Made by a program: the position numbers and the translations under genes. Below, in pieces: positions 44,744 through 57,000 of a stretch of DNA of 64,000 nt. The first letter of the stretch is position 1. Every line of letters begins with the position of its first letter. Under the pieces are notes generated by a model. It did no database searches, had not been told where the DNA came from, and saw only the letters and a list, made by a program, of their open reading frames with translations. This stretch comes from Hansfordia pulvinata (taxonomy: Eukaryota; Ascomycota; Sordariomycetes; Xylariales): contig BJKQ01000002.1 of the NCBI GenBank assembly GCA_006538405.1, positions 3,038,001 through 3,102,000 of the forward strand, written 5' to 3'.

Positions 44744-47440
44744 TCAAGCCCGTCTACGCTTCCTCGGAGGCTCCCTGTACGATGGGTCATACGCAGAAGA
44801 CGAATCTCCAGAGGCCTTTGTGGCCGCATCGGCGGATGCCTTGGACGCCATGTCTTCGTCCTCCATTGAAGAAGACCCGGATGTCATGTCCTCATCGTCT
44901 GTGGCATCCGGGGTCTGGTCTGAGTCCGCACACATATATGTCAGCGTCACGCACTGTCATTGAAAGTGCAAAAGGCAGTATAGCTGGCTGCTCAAGGGGC
45001 CGTCTTACCTTCTGGTTCTGAGTTATGGCCCGACTTGGGGCTTTCCTCGATGCTTGGATCTTCCAGAACAATGCCAAATGCCCCTTCGTCAAAGCCCCCC
45101 TCCTTTGGCTGCGCTCCGCTGAACATGAGTACAAAGCAATCTTCGGCTTTCGCAACCTTTTGGAAAACGATGTGCCCATCTCGAAGAGGAACCACCGACT
45201 CGCGGCAACTCGCCACTCCTTTGATGAGTTCGGCCTCTATGCGATTCAAAGGGCTGTCTAGGGCAAGTGTCAGCATTCTCCAATTACCATTCACACCATA
45301 TTCCTAGCACAACAACGTACAATCGCTAGATAAAAGTCTTTGCCCCTTGCGGAAACAGCAGGTACTTGCCCATCCATGGTGGAGTTGTATGCAAACGAGA
45401 TCACGACCCCAATTGGCATGTTTGTTCCATCGGACCTTAACCGAGCCATAACCGTTGTTTTGAAGATGGACGGAGAATATTAGTTCCTTTTTGAAATGTA
45501 GGTACTCCTGGATTCTTATTTAAAGCTTGTTAGTCGTGGAAACAAGCGAGCCGTTAACGCAATGCTTCGTTATGCAAGAAGCCGTCATCTGATGCAAAAG
45601 ATCAGCGACGAGTGCTTTGGCCGCTAAGTCGACGATGCTGTCGGCGCTGAAAGAGCTGTCAAGGCCAAGTCTCAGCGCAGCTGTCTCAGGCTCTAGCCAC
45701 GCGGTGCTCACAAGAGCTCCTTTGACGTGGTCATCATCACCGCCCTGACGCAATAAGAAAGTGTCGAGTCCAGCAGTAAGGCTGGACCCAAGCGCCTCGG
45801 CTAGCACGTAAAAATGCGTCGTGATCTTGATAGATGATAGGCTTAGCCTGAGGACGTGGTCAAGTTGGTCGGCGAATGGCTCATCCAGTGCAGGGAGTGA
45901 TTGCCAAGCAGCTTCTGTAAAACGCTTCTCCTCCTCCTCTGCGACTGTCCGGAAGTCATATTCACGCTTCATGATGCTCCACAATGCAGGACTGACTTTC
46001 GTCGCCTCGCGCTGCAGACCTAGAATAACGGTACTAAATCGCGGATTCTCCAATGCTTATCGTCAGGGATTCTTCCTCCTTCAAGATCCAAGGTCAATAC
46101 TCACCGAATGTTGTTCGTCGGCGCAGTAGTACCAGCGGTGCTGGTTCGGTGCCGACAGCATCCAGCTCTTTAAGCATTGAGCCGTTTCCTTGTGGATGCA
46201 ATTTCTAGCATCGAATACGTCAGCCCAGTCTTCCTCGGTGCAGTTAATGAGGTTGAAGAATTGCAGGCGCATGTTGGCCGAGCTTTCAGTGTTGGTCAAA
46301 ACTTCATTCCATATCCTGAATATGGCCCGCGTTTCTTTCAGTGCGGTATCCGGCGCTCGCCCAGCTCTGCCGTCTAATCGGAACTTGAAGTTGTAGCCGT
46401 ATCTGAGTTTTCGCCCCGTGAGGCTCGCGGGCTCACCAACCTCGCCCGACTCCCTTCGAAGACTGCCGTTGTGATGATTTTTCCGGCGAAGCGCTCGTCA
46501 AGCAGCAGATCGCCAGACCTGTGCCTCCTGATCATCTCGCGGGGCACGTCATGGAACGCCACGAAAGAGTCCACCAGAGCCTCGAAGGTCTCGCGGCTCG
46601 TGACGTCACCCGCCGCGTCGCCGTCGTCGTCGTCTTGATCCGTCGGCTCAGAGAGACCGTCAAGGCAGATCGAGAGGTCGCGGCTGTGGCAGGGGGCGAA
46701 GGGGATCTTGCCCGCCTCGCGCAAGCCCGCGTCCAGCCGCACAGCCTGCTGCAGGCCCTGCCGCGTCAGCAGTCTGACCTCGGCCGTCGTCGTCGTCATT
46801 GTCGTTCCTCCGGCACCGCCGTCGTTGCGCTTGAAGTGCCACCTGAAGCCCGAGGACCAGGCCGATGCGGCGTACCCGCCGGCCAGCGTCGCGATCGCCC
46901 CCAGGAGCTTGTTGAGCCCGGCGCGCGGCCTGCATAAGAGGCCGTCTTCGGCAGGCGCCTGGCTGCTGTCCGTGTCTGTGGGAGACGGCCCGGCCAGTTG
47001 CAGCTCCCACGGGTTGAGGGCGCCCTGGCGGTGGACGATCTCGACCGACTCGCCATTCCACCTGACGTAGCCCAAGCAGGTGTCGGGCTGGGGTTCTTCT
47101 TCCTGTCGGTTCACAGCCTTGTAGAGGGTTTCGCTGGCTTGCTTTTGGCAGAGGATGTGCACATCGTCTGCCCCCGAGTATTCAAGCATCGCCGTCTTCC
47201 TGCGAGAGAACGTTAGGTTATGTTTCGGCGGGTGTTGGACTGCGCTCAGACTCACCAGTAGGATAGGAGGTCGACGAATGCATCCGCAGAAGACCCCTGA
47301 GGCATCCGGTCGCTTGTCAACTTGAGACTCATTTTCAGATCGCCATCGCTGGCGGCGTTGTCCTGGGCCATCTCGTCCTTGGCGGCGTTCTCCATGAGCT
47401 TTCGAGGCAATGGCACACGGATTATGGAAGGTGGCGGCAT
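44744..47440 (-). CDS. Unrecognised seven-exon gene, conserved-looking protein with acidic, basic-ended C-terminus
   Basis: Exons on the minus strand: 47440-47256, 47199-46441, 46402-46105, 46047-45559, 45507-45321, 45257-45009 and 44919-44744, about 780 aa. I do not recognise the family. The N-terminal block is SIIRVPLPRKLMENAAKDEM. The middle has ordered segments such as YGYNFKFRLDG, WADVFDARNCIHKETAQCLK and PNQHRWYYCADEQHS. A later part reads VKVRWNKHANWGRDLVCIQL and PLNRIEAELIKGVASCRESV. The tail is Ser/Asp/Glu-rich and ends YREPPRKRRRA, a likely nuclear signal. Splice phases and branch sites support six introns. The doubtful one is the 38-nt gap between exons 2 and 3: a missing base in the GGGG run (about 46414-46417) would instead fuse them into an uninterrupted frame (793 aa). 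ORFs in this stretch that look like two or three separate genes are parts of this one. Confidence 0.7.
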
Positions 47441-50400
47441 GCTTCGAGAGTTGTACTGGGCGCCTGGTGTGTGCCTGACTGTTCGTCACTCGCGTGGTGT
47501 TTCCCGTGGCAGTTTCGTGTTGAAAGAGATATCGGTTGGTTTCGTGATGGATGGGGCGATCTCAGGTATTCTGTGGACTGAAGATTCCGGGAGGCTGATT
47601 GTGTGTAAGGTAGACCTCATGTGAAAATGTCAAGGGTGAGAGACCACTTGAGAACTCGTCGCGCGCGGTGGATGAGAAGGAGACAAGGAGAAGGGAGAAG
47701 GCAACGCTCAAGTATCTGAAGCTGTCCCTTCGAGATCCTGAGCGGGATCGAACCTCGGGTTGTCTGGTCTCGCCAACGATGACTGGCGTTGAACAGAATG
47801 ATTGGGCTGATGATATCTGGATGGCTGCTGTGAGGGAACCTGTGGAGGAAGAAGACAGTACGGGCAGTAGGTGAGAAAAGCAGAATTCAGAACAAGGCAT
47901 GTACTGGTGAAAGACGGAAGGCATGGTTGATCAGGCCCAGCGCGCCTTCCCACTATCAAATCTTTTCATTCTCTTCGGGGGCGTTCACGTTCGTGCCCTT
48001 ATTTTACACTAGTATTAGCTCACCTTTCATTCACTTCATTACCCCTTCTCACCCCCACTCCCTCTCTTTCTCTACTCCTATTTCCTATCAGCTAACCATA
48101 CATTGGCAACGGGGTAAAGTGGCCGTGATGTCTTCTAAGTTGGAAGGAGGTACTCTTGCGAGTCTTGAAGCGATGAGCACCGGCGCATACGGTGGCTGTC
48201 GGGCGCGCAGTCCTCTTTGGAACGAAACGACTGCTGTAATCACGACGAGCACGTTTATGGGCCTTGTCACTTGACTAGGTTGCTAAGCTCTAAAGCGATC
48301 TATCCAAGAAGCGAGGCGAGTCCGACGGGGGCGACGAGAATGACGACCAGGGTACGACGGCACAACCTCGCCCGACTATTGCAGCAGCCATAGCAGCAGT
48401 CAAAAGACCAACCTAAGTGACCCCCTTCGCCCTCCCCGACCTGGGCATATCGGCCGGCTCAGACCTGGCAGAAGCCGGGTCTCGGACACCTCCATCCGGC
48501 GTTCCTCGCCGGCGGGGCCGGGGCCACCGCACAGCAGCGCCGGTGCGAGCCGGCTCTTACTATGGTTGTCTGGTCCCGTCCTGACAAGGACCTTCTACGA
48601 TGCACACCACGTGTCTCGGCCAATGTGCCGTCTACCTCACTTCCCTAGACCTGAGTGTTCAGCCTCGCTATCGCTGCTGCAGGGTTCATGTGCGACCTCA
48701 TCAAGCACTGAGGGCGGAGGGGAGAGAGGGGACGAACAGCTTATTAGCGCCGGACGGGACGGCGGAGGGGGGGGTGCCTATCCCGAGGGGGAACCATGAC
48801 GCGGCCTCACACACTCTCCCCGTCTCTCTGCTCCCCTGTCCTCTCCAGGTATCTGGGCCACAAGCGGCGCCTTGGTAGCCCGGCGGGAAGGGGTTCCCGG
48901 TAGCTTGGACGGGAGAGCTAAGAGGGACAGATAGGGTCGACGAAGGGGGACGGGGGAAAGGGCTGGTGTGTGAGGGGAGGGTGAAGCTGGTGCGGTGCGT
49001 GCCGTGGCGGGCGCTACTCGTACATAGACCTGCCCACCACTACGAGGTACGAGTATGCACCAGTCGGTCGAACAGACGCATGACCAGCGGTGGTCTACTC
49101 GTAGGTAGGTTAATCAGGGCCGGTTTGCGGGGGCCCGGGCCGGCCGGGGTGTAGCGTTCCGTGTGGGAGGGACACCTACTAACTAGTACCAGATGCGCAT
49201 TGTGAATAAACAAAATTCATCGTGCCGCTTCTCGGCCACCGGGATACGAACAGCCGGTAGCCCCCCTCCTATCACTCACCACCTCTGTTATCGGAGTCGC
49301 GCGGGTTCGCCCCTACGGAAAACCCTGGTGATACTCCGTAAACGCACGCGCAGATTTCCTCCTCGAGGGACCGACCAGCGCGAACATGACGGAAGGTGAG
49401 ATCCGGCTTGGCTGCCCCCCCCCCCCCCCCCCCCCCCTCCGCCCCCGCGCGCACCCCGACAGAGCCTCTCTCTCTTTCCCTCTCTCTCTCTGTGCCCCCT
49501 ACCCCGGGTCCAATCGCCAAGCGACCCACGGGGAACAAGGTGAACGAGGGCGTCATCCTCATCAACATCAACCAATAACTAGCTACTGTACCTAGTCAAA
49601 GTCGAGCGAAGGCGGGGAGGGGAAGAGGAGGAGGGGCCCGAGCGAGTCCGGGGAGGGAGGCACGGGGCAGGGAGGGCCGTGAGGTTCCGGCAAGAAAGGC
49701 GGGGTTTGGCATGCGTCCCACGGCTTTCCACACAGCTCCAGCCAGCAGCAAACACACGATGGCTTCTTCTTCTTCTTCTTCTTCTTCTTCCTCTTCTCCT
49801 TCTGTTCGGGGGGGAGAGGGGCCACCTGCAAAGGGTGGGGTGGTGCGGGTCCCGCGTCAGCATCGTAACCATGGTGCAGGCGTACCGAGTACTGTCTCTT
49901 GGCTCTTCTCTCTCGTGTCCGTCTCCCCCGCCATTTACCCGTGAACCCGGTTCTCTCGTCGATCGGCGGGCACCACGAGTACTCGTACTCGGACAAATAT
50001 AGATAGTGCGAGTACATTCGAAACATATAAGAGTGATGGACGGCTGGACGAGACGGCCTGTTCTGCAAGGGAGGAAACGGGAGGGGGAGGGAGGGAGGCG
50101 GCTCGTCTCTATGCTCGCTCGAATCCACTTGTTGTTAGCGCTCTGCATCCCGTGTTTGTCAAATGGTCTTCATGTCTGGCACGGCGTTCGTGGCGCCCCG
50201 CCGCGTCCTCTCCCGGGTCACGACCTTCTCAGAGGGCTGGCCACAACCTTGAGACTGCCGGGTGGCGAGCCATAAGCCACACTCGACGTACCGTAAGCAG
50301 GTACCTGTATTGATGTTTGTTGTACCTATGCCATGCCCGTGTGCAATGTAGGACACGGATCAGAGAGTATCTAGGTACAATGGCGGCTCGAATAAATTCG

Positions 50401-52858
50401 GGTGCAGGTGCAGGTGCAGGAGGCACGAGTACTCGTACGGCTTAGGGTACTCAGAGTGATAAGGTAAGGTGGTGGGTATCCCCACCTCACCTCAGCCGAC
50501 GATCCCGCCATCCCGCCCACGCGAGAAGAGAGAGAGAGAGAGACACACACACACATAGAGAGAGAGAGACATGGAGAAAAGTGCCACGCACAGGTACTCA
50601 AGCCAGTTGGAAATTGGATGTCTCCTCAGCTCGCCCTGGGCCTCGGACCAGCAGCAGCGGTAGAAGTTGAAAGAAGCAGCAGTCCTGGGTACCTACCTCT
50701 TGCCTTGGGTTAGGTAGGTGCCTTGGCAGTATACATGGACGCACAGCGCACAGCGTAACACTTTGACACTGCACCAGACTGCTTACGGGATCACTCGGTG
50801 CTTGTACAAGTACCTCCCTTGAATGCGCGGCCCTGCGAGCAAGAAAAGGAAAGAGGCACAGGACAACGTACGCACGCACGCATTTAAACAATTAATAATA
50901 ATTCTTCCTATTAACAGGACAGGACAAGACAGGAACAACAACACGTGCCCCCCCCCCCCCCCCTCCCGCCCTTCCCCCTTGCCCATTGTCTCTCATGTCT
51001 CGGGTCCTCTACGGCCACGGCGGAAAACAAGGACCGCCAACCTCCCACAGTCCACCACACGCACCCTTGCAAAGCCCAGAGCTCACACACGCAGCAAACA
51101 GGCAGGACAACCTAAAGAAAAACAAAAACAGGATACGTCCTCAACGCACAGACTCTTAATAAGCTCAAGACGGCCTCGTGATTCCCCCGCGATTTACATA
51201 ACTCAAGCCGTGGTCTATTAGTGCACCAAAAAAAAAAAAAACATCTCCTGGCAGACCGGATCCAACGCCGGTCGTTTGCGGGGGCTGAATTCGTAAGTCC
51301 CTGCGAGTATTGGCAAAATGCGGGGAAACACGCAGCAAACGCGGGGATGGGGACATATCGTACGAGTACGTGCGGTAGGTGTATTTGATGGGAAGTACAT
51401 ACCTACAGCTGGGCATCCAACACAGCAGGACTGGATGCATAGGATGTCTGGTACAAGCCTGCGGGCATACGAGCACATATTCCCAGTATATCAGGCCATC
51501 AGACACGGCATTAGATGCAGTACAGGACAATGGAAGCCCTTCCACGAGACCGAGTGCCCGTATCCGTATCTCACGGGCCGGTACTAACTGCTTCCACCGT
51601 AGCCACATGTCCCTCCCGGCTAGCCCTCTCCCGCGGCAGTCCTGGCGACGTACGCGATCGAGGAGATCGAGCAATCGCCGGGCATGGACGGCCTGATTCA
51701 ACCCGCGCACCCGCCACCTCTTAATACTCCGTGCAACTTATATGTAGTACGAGTATGCAACTTGTGTGGTATGAACAACAAGACTTCGATTGATAGACTC
51801 CTAGCCCCGACGCATCCGTACTCGTAGACGCCGGCGCAGTGTCGTCTCTCTCGGAGCAGCTCATCTCACACAACCACCGCCCATCGGAAGATCCAGGTGT
51901 GTTGGTTTCATCGTCCTTGTTTCACTTTATATAGGTGGACAGGCAGGTATATACAGGAATCCAACATCTATCAACAGTCTCGGCTGGCGACCTCGACGAG
52001 TCCCGCCTGTCTCGCCATCATATATGTCCTCATCAAGACGCCATCTGGAATAACCAATAAAGACACCCCATCGTCCACAACGCCGTCATCGACAACTGCT
52101 AAATCAACGTCGGTTTATCAACTAACTGGTCCCTTTCTGCGCCTGTATCGCTCGCTAAGCACAATGCATATCTGAATAACCCCTTTCCCCCGTCGCCCAT
52201 CTCTTCCCTGCGTGGCAGGCGCGGTCGCTGGTCGTCTCAAGTTATATGTCAAGAAAAATTCCAAAGAGCCAGCTACATGCTGACCCGGCCAAGATGATAG
52301 GCCTCCCAATCGGGAAGCCTTGTGCTGCGTGAGTACATGACCCTTCCTCCTCTTTGTGCTCCCCCACAGCCATGTCCCATTTTTCCTTTCAGGCGTCGAG
52401 CGAGCGCCACCGGCTGGCGCGCGAGCCTGTACGAGGCCGATCCTCCCCTCCCCAGAGGCTTCCACGATGCGGGACCCGGTGGACACAATCGTGCCTCCAG
52501 TCAGACGAGACCAAGTCCCAAGCTCGTTAGACACCGCCTCCGGATCAGCGTGTCTCCTGAGAGGGGCCAGGGCGCATAATCGTAATCTCTGGGGGTGATC
52601 TGGGGAACACCCCGCGTTTGGCAGGGGCGAAGCGGCCGTAGAGAGTATAGTGCGACGTGGTGGGAAATGGACCCGAATCCCTCACCGACTAAGATCCCCA
52701 CTCACGATGCCCGTGTCTTTCCCTCCCACGCCTCTCCGCCCCCTCGCTCTCGCCCGTCCGTCCGTCATGCCCCGTGGGTGGCATGAACGCCATGGCCCCA
52801 CTGTGCGGAAAAAAAGGAGCAACCATGCCCAGAAGCCACACATGTGGATATGGTGCAT
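47441..52858. other. 5.4-kb gene-poor region
   Basis: The first part is the promoter of the unrecognised gene. No protein-like ORF follows. The region carries a run of about 23 C (49415-49437), a CT microsatellite (about 49462-49492), a TTC repeat (about 49765-49800), a mixed GA/CA repeat (about 50526-50570), a run of about 17 C (50948-50964) and a cluster of TACTCGTAC/GTACGAGTA copies (49015, 49048, 49980, about 50430, about 51360, about 51748). Confidence 0.5.
49415..49437. repeat. Poly-C tract (about 23)
   Basis: An uninterrupted run of C, followed by a CT microsatellite about 25 bp downstream. Confidence 0.85.
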
Positions 52859-54023
52859 TTAGCGACCGACCATTGGGGTCACCAGCTCAATGCTCTTGGG
52901 CCGATGGCCGGGTTTTCGAGAGGGCAGCGGCCGGTTGCTGGAGCTCACGCCAGCGGTTGAATATCCATAGCCAGATGTCGTGTAGCCTCCGTCGTAGGTT
53001 GAGGAGTACGTGCTGTGCTTGTTATAGGAGGTGCTGGGACTCGTTGCCGCACTGCGCGTAAAGGGCCAGAGACTCGAGTGCCCAGATACGGGCGAAGGAG
53101 GGCTCGGGGGTCGGACGCTCAACGACTTGAGAGACGATATTGCGTTGGTGTATTGGGCGTTTGTCGGCGTGGCGGGAGGTGACCAGTACATCGAGTTGGG
53201 CCGCGACGGTGAGGCACGAGGCACAATGTCTCGCGGCTCTGGGTCGCCCGAGGCATAGAAGGGCAAGTGTCCTCCATACCCAGTGGCGTAGGTTGGCGAA
53301 TGCGAAGCTGTCGCACTCATGTTGAGGTCATGTCTCTTGCAGCTAGTAACACACGTCAACTTCAGCATCCCAAAGGGTCATCAGGGGGTCGACTTACGCA
53401 TCGGAGCAGTACAAACATCGCACGTCCTGGGGTACGAACTGCTTCTCGCAAGCCATGCTACACGCATAAAAGTCAGTCAGCACGCAAGCTCTGAGACAAA
53501 ATAATGCAGGAACAAACAAGAAGCCGCCTCATTGGGGCAGCAAGATGGGAATTCTCGGAAATGCATCGGCTTGGTCACTTGATCTCCCCGCATTTCCTGT
53601 CCCGCGTGGGACGTCTGCTGAGACAGACTGGCAACCATGGGAAACCCCCCCTCCCCGCAAGCCGTGAGAAGGTCAAGGAAAGTGGTGGAAGAAACAGATG
53701 CGGTCATCGATATATGCAGACTTGCATAGCTGTTGTTCCGCGTGACGAACACAGGGATGAAGGGGTGGTTGCGTAGTAGCCGTGGTCACGTACCAGAATT
53801 GGGGGAAACTCTCGCGGTCGTCTTCCCACCAGCGCTCTTCCTCCCACTCTTTTTCACGATGCCTTGGGCTCTTCCCGAGCTTCTGGGCGGTCTGAGGAGT
53901 TGATTTTCTCGAAAGCTGCGGCCTTCTCTGCTTGGAGAGGTCGGAAGCCCCGACGGCTTTGCGAACATCCGTCATGGATGTGTTGGCCGAAATGTGGCCA
54001 GACTTTCGGCGAGAGTGATGCAT
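52859..54023 (-). CDS. Ecl1-type (life-span regulatory factor family) zinc-binding protein
   Basis: Three exons on the minus strand, 54023-53794, 53457-53398 and 53342-52859, encode 257 aa with agreeing phases. The diagnostic segment is assembled by splicing: WWEDDRESFPQFW from exon 1, CMACEKQFVPQDVRCLYCSDA from the 60-nt exon 2, and CKRHD at the start of exon 3. This gives a Cys cluster with C-x2-C, a Tyr-Cys, and C-x3-C. Small proteins with this pattern in yeasts (Ecl1-3) extend chronological lifespan when overexpressed and respond to nutrient starvation; the mechanism is not settled. The rest is Ser/Pro/Tyr-rich and probably disordered (KSLSVRPPSPPSPVSGHS, SSTYDGGYTTSGYGYSTAG). The ATG at 54023 was chosen because it starts the continuous frame MHHSRRKSGHISANTSMTDV. 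A longer in-frame extension upstream exists but lacks coding character. Confidence 0.82.
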
Positions 54024-57000
54024 GGTTGAGGGGTGTAATCGGTCCTGGTGTAACACTCGACGCAGGTGTGGTAGAGGCTCTGGATGGCCAGAGCAATAGT
54101 GGTCTCCCACTGTAAGTCTGGAAGGAGCAAAACGCCACCAATGCCGTCGAAAAGGGCCAGATGCCCGGTACTCGGTGAATAGAGGACTGGAAAGTGCCGC
54201 GGAGCGATAGCGGAACCAGTCGACGGGCGACGATGCAGTGCAACAGTAGATGCTGCGTGTTTCGGTCCGGCGTCCCCTCAATGGCGCTGGCGGGGTTCAA
54301 TTGGCGGTTGCCTGGTGTCGGCGGCGTGGTTGATCTTGTGCGTCTAGGTGAGAAGAGTTGCGGGTATGTTGCCAAAATCCGGGCAGCAGAGAGAGGCGCC
54401 GAGGATATTATAGGCGACTAAGAGACAACGGCTCGTAATGGCAAAAGGGCCCGTCCTAGCAAGGAAGATGGCGTGATTGCGTGCTTGTGCGTGCGTGGAA
54501 GCAGAAGCGACAAAGGTCGGACCAATGCCGTGATTTGACAACGGCGGAGAAAAGCGGTCGACGGGTGACAGCAAGGTCTTGTGAGTAAAAACCCTATGGG
54601 ATCCGCAGAAGTCGAGGTCGAAAGATTCCTGGAGTTTGACGCAATTTGACGAGCTGGCCCAAGGATCGGAGAGTGAGAAAAGGCCCAAGTGAGTCAGATA
54701 GGGATTGGGACTGGTGGGGGCGGAAGGGGTGCGCGAGTCTGAGTCTGGATTCCGTGATTAAAACCACAGAAAGGCTTGGTGCAGAGCCGTGCAGATGGTG
54801 CCGAGAAGCGAGAGCTGGACGACAAGACCGTGTTCCTGGACCCTGATTATTTCCAATTCAGGGTTGAAGGCTCTAGAGTTGGGAGAGCCGAGAGCGAACT
54901 TGGACAAGCGATAGTCTGTGGCTGAATCGTGGGCAGGCGACCTATTTAGAGAGGGACAGGCGGGAAGTCGGAAGGGTCTAAGAGACCGAGACGACGAGAA
55001 ACTACGATAAAGCGTCGAGTGAGGTTATCGTCGAACCTGACGATGGTGAGGTGCCAGTGCAAGAGCAATGCGAGAGGATGGGAGAGAGGGTCGAGAGAGG
55101 GCAGGCCGGAGAGGTGCTGGTCGGAATCGTGATATACAAGTAGGTATTAGGTATTATCCATCCATCCTTTCCTTTCCTTCCTTATCCAAGGGGCGAGCGG
55201 GCGTGCGCGGCGTGGGGTGGAGGTGGTGCCGGTCCTGCCTGCCAGCCAGGGCTCCGGTTGCTCCAGGCAGGGCAAGTGGGCAGGCCCAAGTACGTGCATG
55301 TTACCAAGTAGCGACCTTCATGGATGTGTCTACGCGCGTGCGAGTACAGGCGCAAGGTACTTGCGGTGGACGGGTCTGGGTGGTAATCACGAGTACCTGA
55401 GGTACGGTACTCAGGTGTGTACATCAAAGGTGAAAGTCTCTTCAGGACGAGACGATGCAGGCAGATACTTCCAGGCAGGCGCGCCCACATGCATGTAGGT
55501 ACTTGCAGACTGCCCGGGGTCAACAAAGAAAGAGAGCTTCTTGAAGCAAGGGCCGCCGATCTGCGCCCCGTCATGGCTGGTGTTCGTGGGCCAGAAACGT
55601 CCAGCCAGCGCCCGCGCAAGTATTGATGTGCCTGGTGGGCACCCAGATACTTACCTACCTAGATACGCGTACGAATGAAAGTACTGCAGTACATGAGCCG
55701 TGTCGACCCCTGCTGTCGATGGATACCACCCTCGAAGCGATCGAAACGGCGGGGTGGAGTGGCCGATGACTCTTGCAGCTCAAGTCTTCCTCGCCGCCTT
55801 CCGGTGGTACCGAGTACTCGCACTCGCGTCCTTCCCAGTCAAGCCGAAAGCGGAGATGGTTCCTAGCCGAGCCCTCGGCCAATCGTAACCAGATCTCGGT
55901 GTCGGGGCCGTCACGGCGCCAACTCGGGGGTGGCGCCGTCGCTTTTTTGCTCTTTGCCTACCAAGTCGGCACTCCATCTTTCTATCTTTTGTGCCTTTAT
56001 CTCTTTTGGAGCCCTCCTTGGACGGGCGAGTCCTACCTCATGTATCTACTTTTGACGGACGCACCCTCCAATTATCCGTCGCTGCTGTGGGCCAACTCCC
56101 GCATGGCGCTTGACGCATTGTGCCGCAGTTTGATCCGGGTTGAGAGCCGGGAGGCACGGTGTTGAGTGGCCTGTACTCGCATTGCTTGTAAGGACAGCCC
56201 AGGCACCTCTGCGCGAACCGCGGGGAAGGCCACGGAAATCGGGGTCTGCTGTTCTCCTCCGAAGGAAGGGTCCTGAAGAAGACGTGCTAAAAGTTGCCCA
56301 AGCCAGCTTATCAGAGTGTTTGGCCGTTGGATCGGCGGCCGTCATCCATCGCTGTTGGCTCCGTACACCGTCTTGGTCAACCTACTAGCCTCCCTAGTCG
56401 TCAGGTACTTGAACTCACAATGAATGCCCAACCCGACTGGACTGGGTTCTAGAAGGTACGTACACGACTCCTTCCAGCGGAGACCAGTGTGGTCGGCCAC
56501 AGACGACGTCCATTGGATGTATGCACGTGTGACGGGTGCTCCAGTACGAGCTGGCACGCTGGGTACTCGCAGTCCACACTAATAATACGCGGAAAGGTAT
56601 GAGCATAATCGGGCCACAGGCTTCACTACGAGTATCCCCGGTCAGCCCGGTACGTACTTGGGTTGAACACCAGATGTCGTCTGCCGACATGGAGTACAGT
56701 GCTAAGAGTTCCAGGCTGTTGTGAACACAGCCGATGACTTCTGCCTACAGAGGCTCTATCATGCCCATGCCCCTCCCAGACAATACTTGTATCTCACGTG
56801 CGTCCGGTCTTCGTCATCAGGTCCCTGTTCTACATGCAAATATTTGCGGCTTACGACGCAGCTGGGTTGACACTCACTTACCTCACAGGTACTGATGGAC
56901 TTGCAACAACCTTATACTCCGCATGAGAAAAAAAAGACACGTTGGACCTATCAATGTACAAGACATGCTGTCGGGTTCATTCATCCGTTGTTGATGCATG

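Noticed and set aside
45309..45449. Apparent separate gene starting MARLRSDGTNMPIG on the minus strand
   Set aside because: The same DNA read in another frame (EYLHFKKELIFSV onward) is exon 5 of the larger gene, with correct phase at both splice sites and a CTAAC branch upstream.
47735..47765. tRNA-like B box (GGTTCGATCCC on the minus strand)
   Set aside because: The flanking bases do not form a five-pair T stem, and no acceptor stem or A box is found at the right distance.
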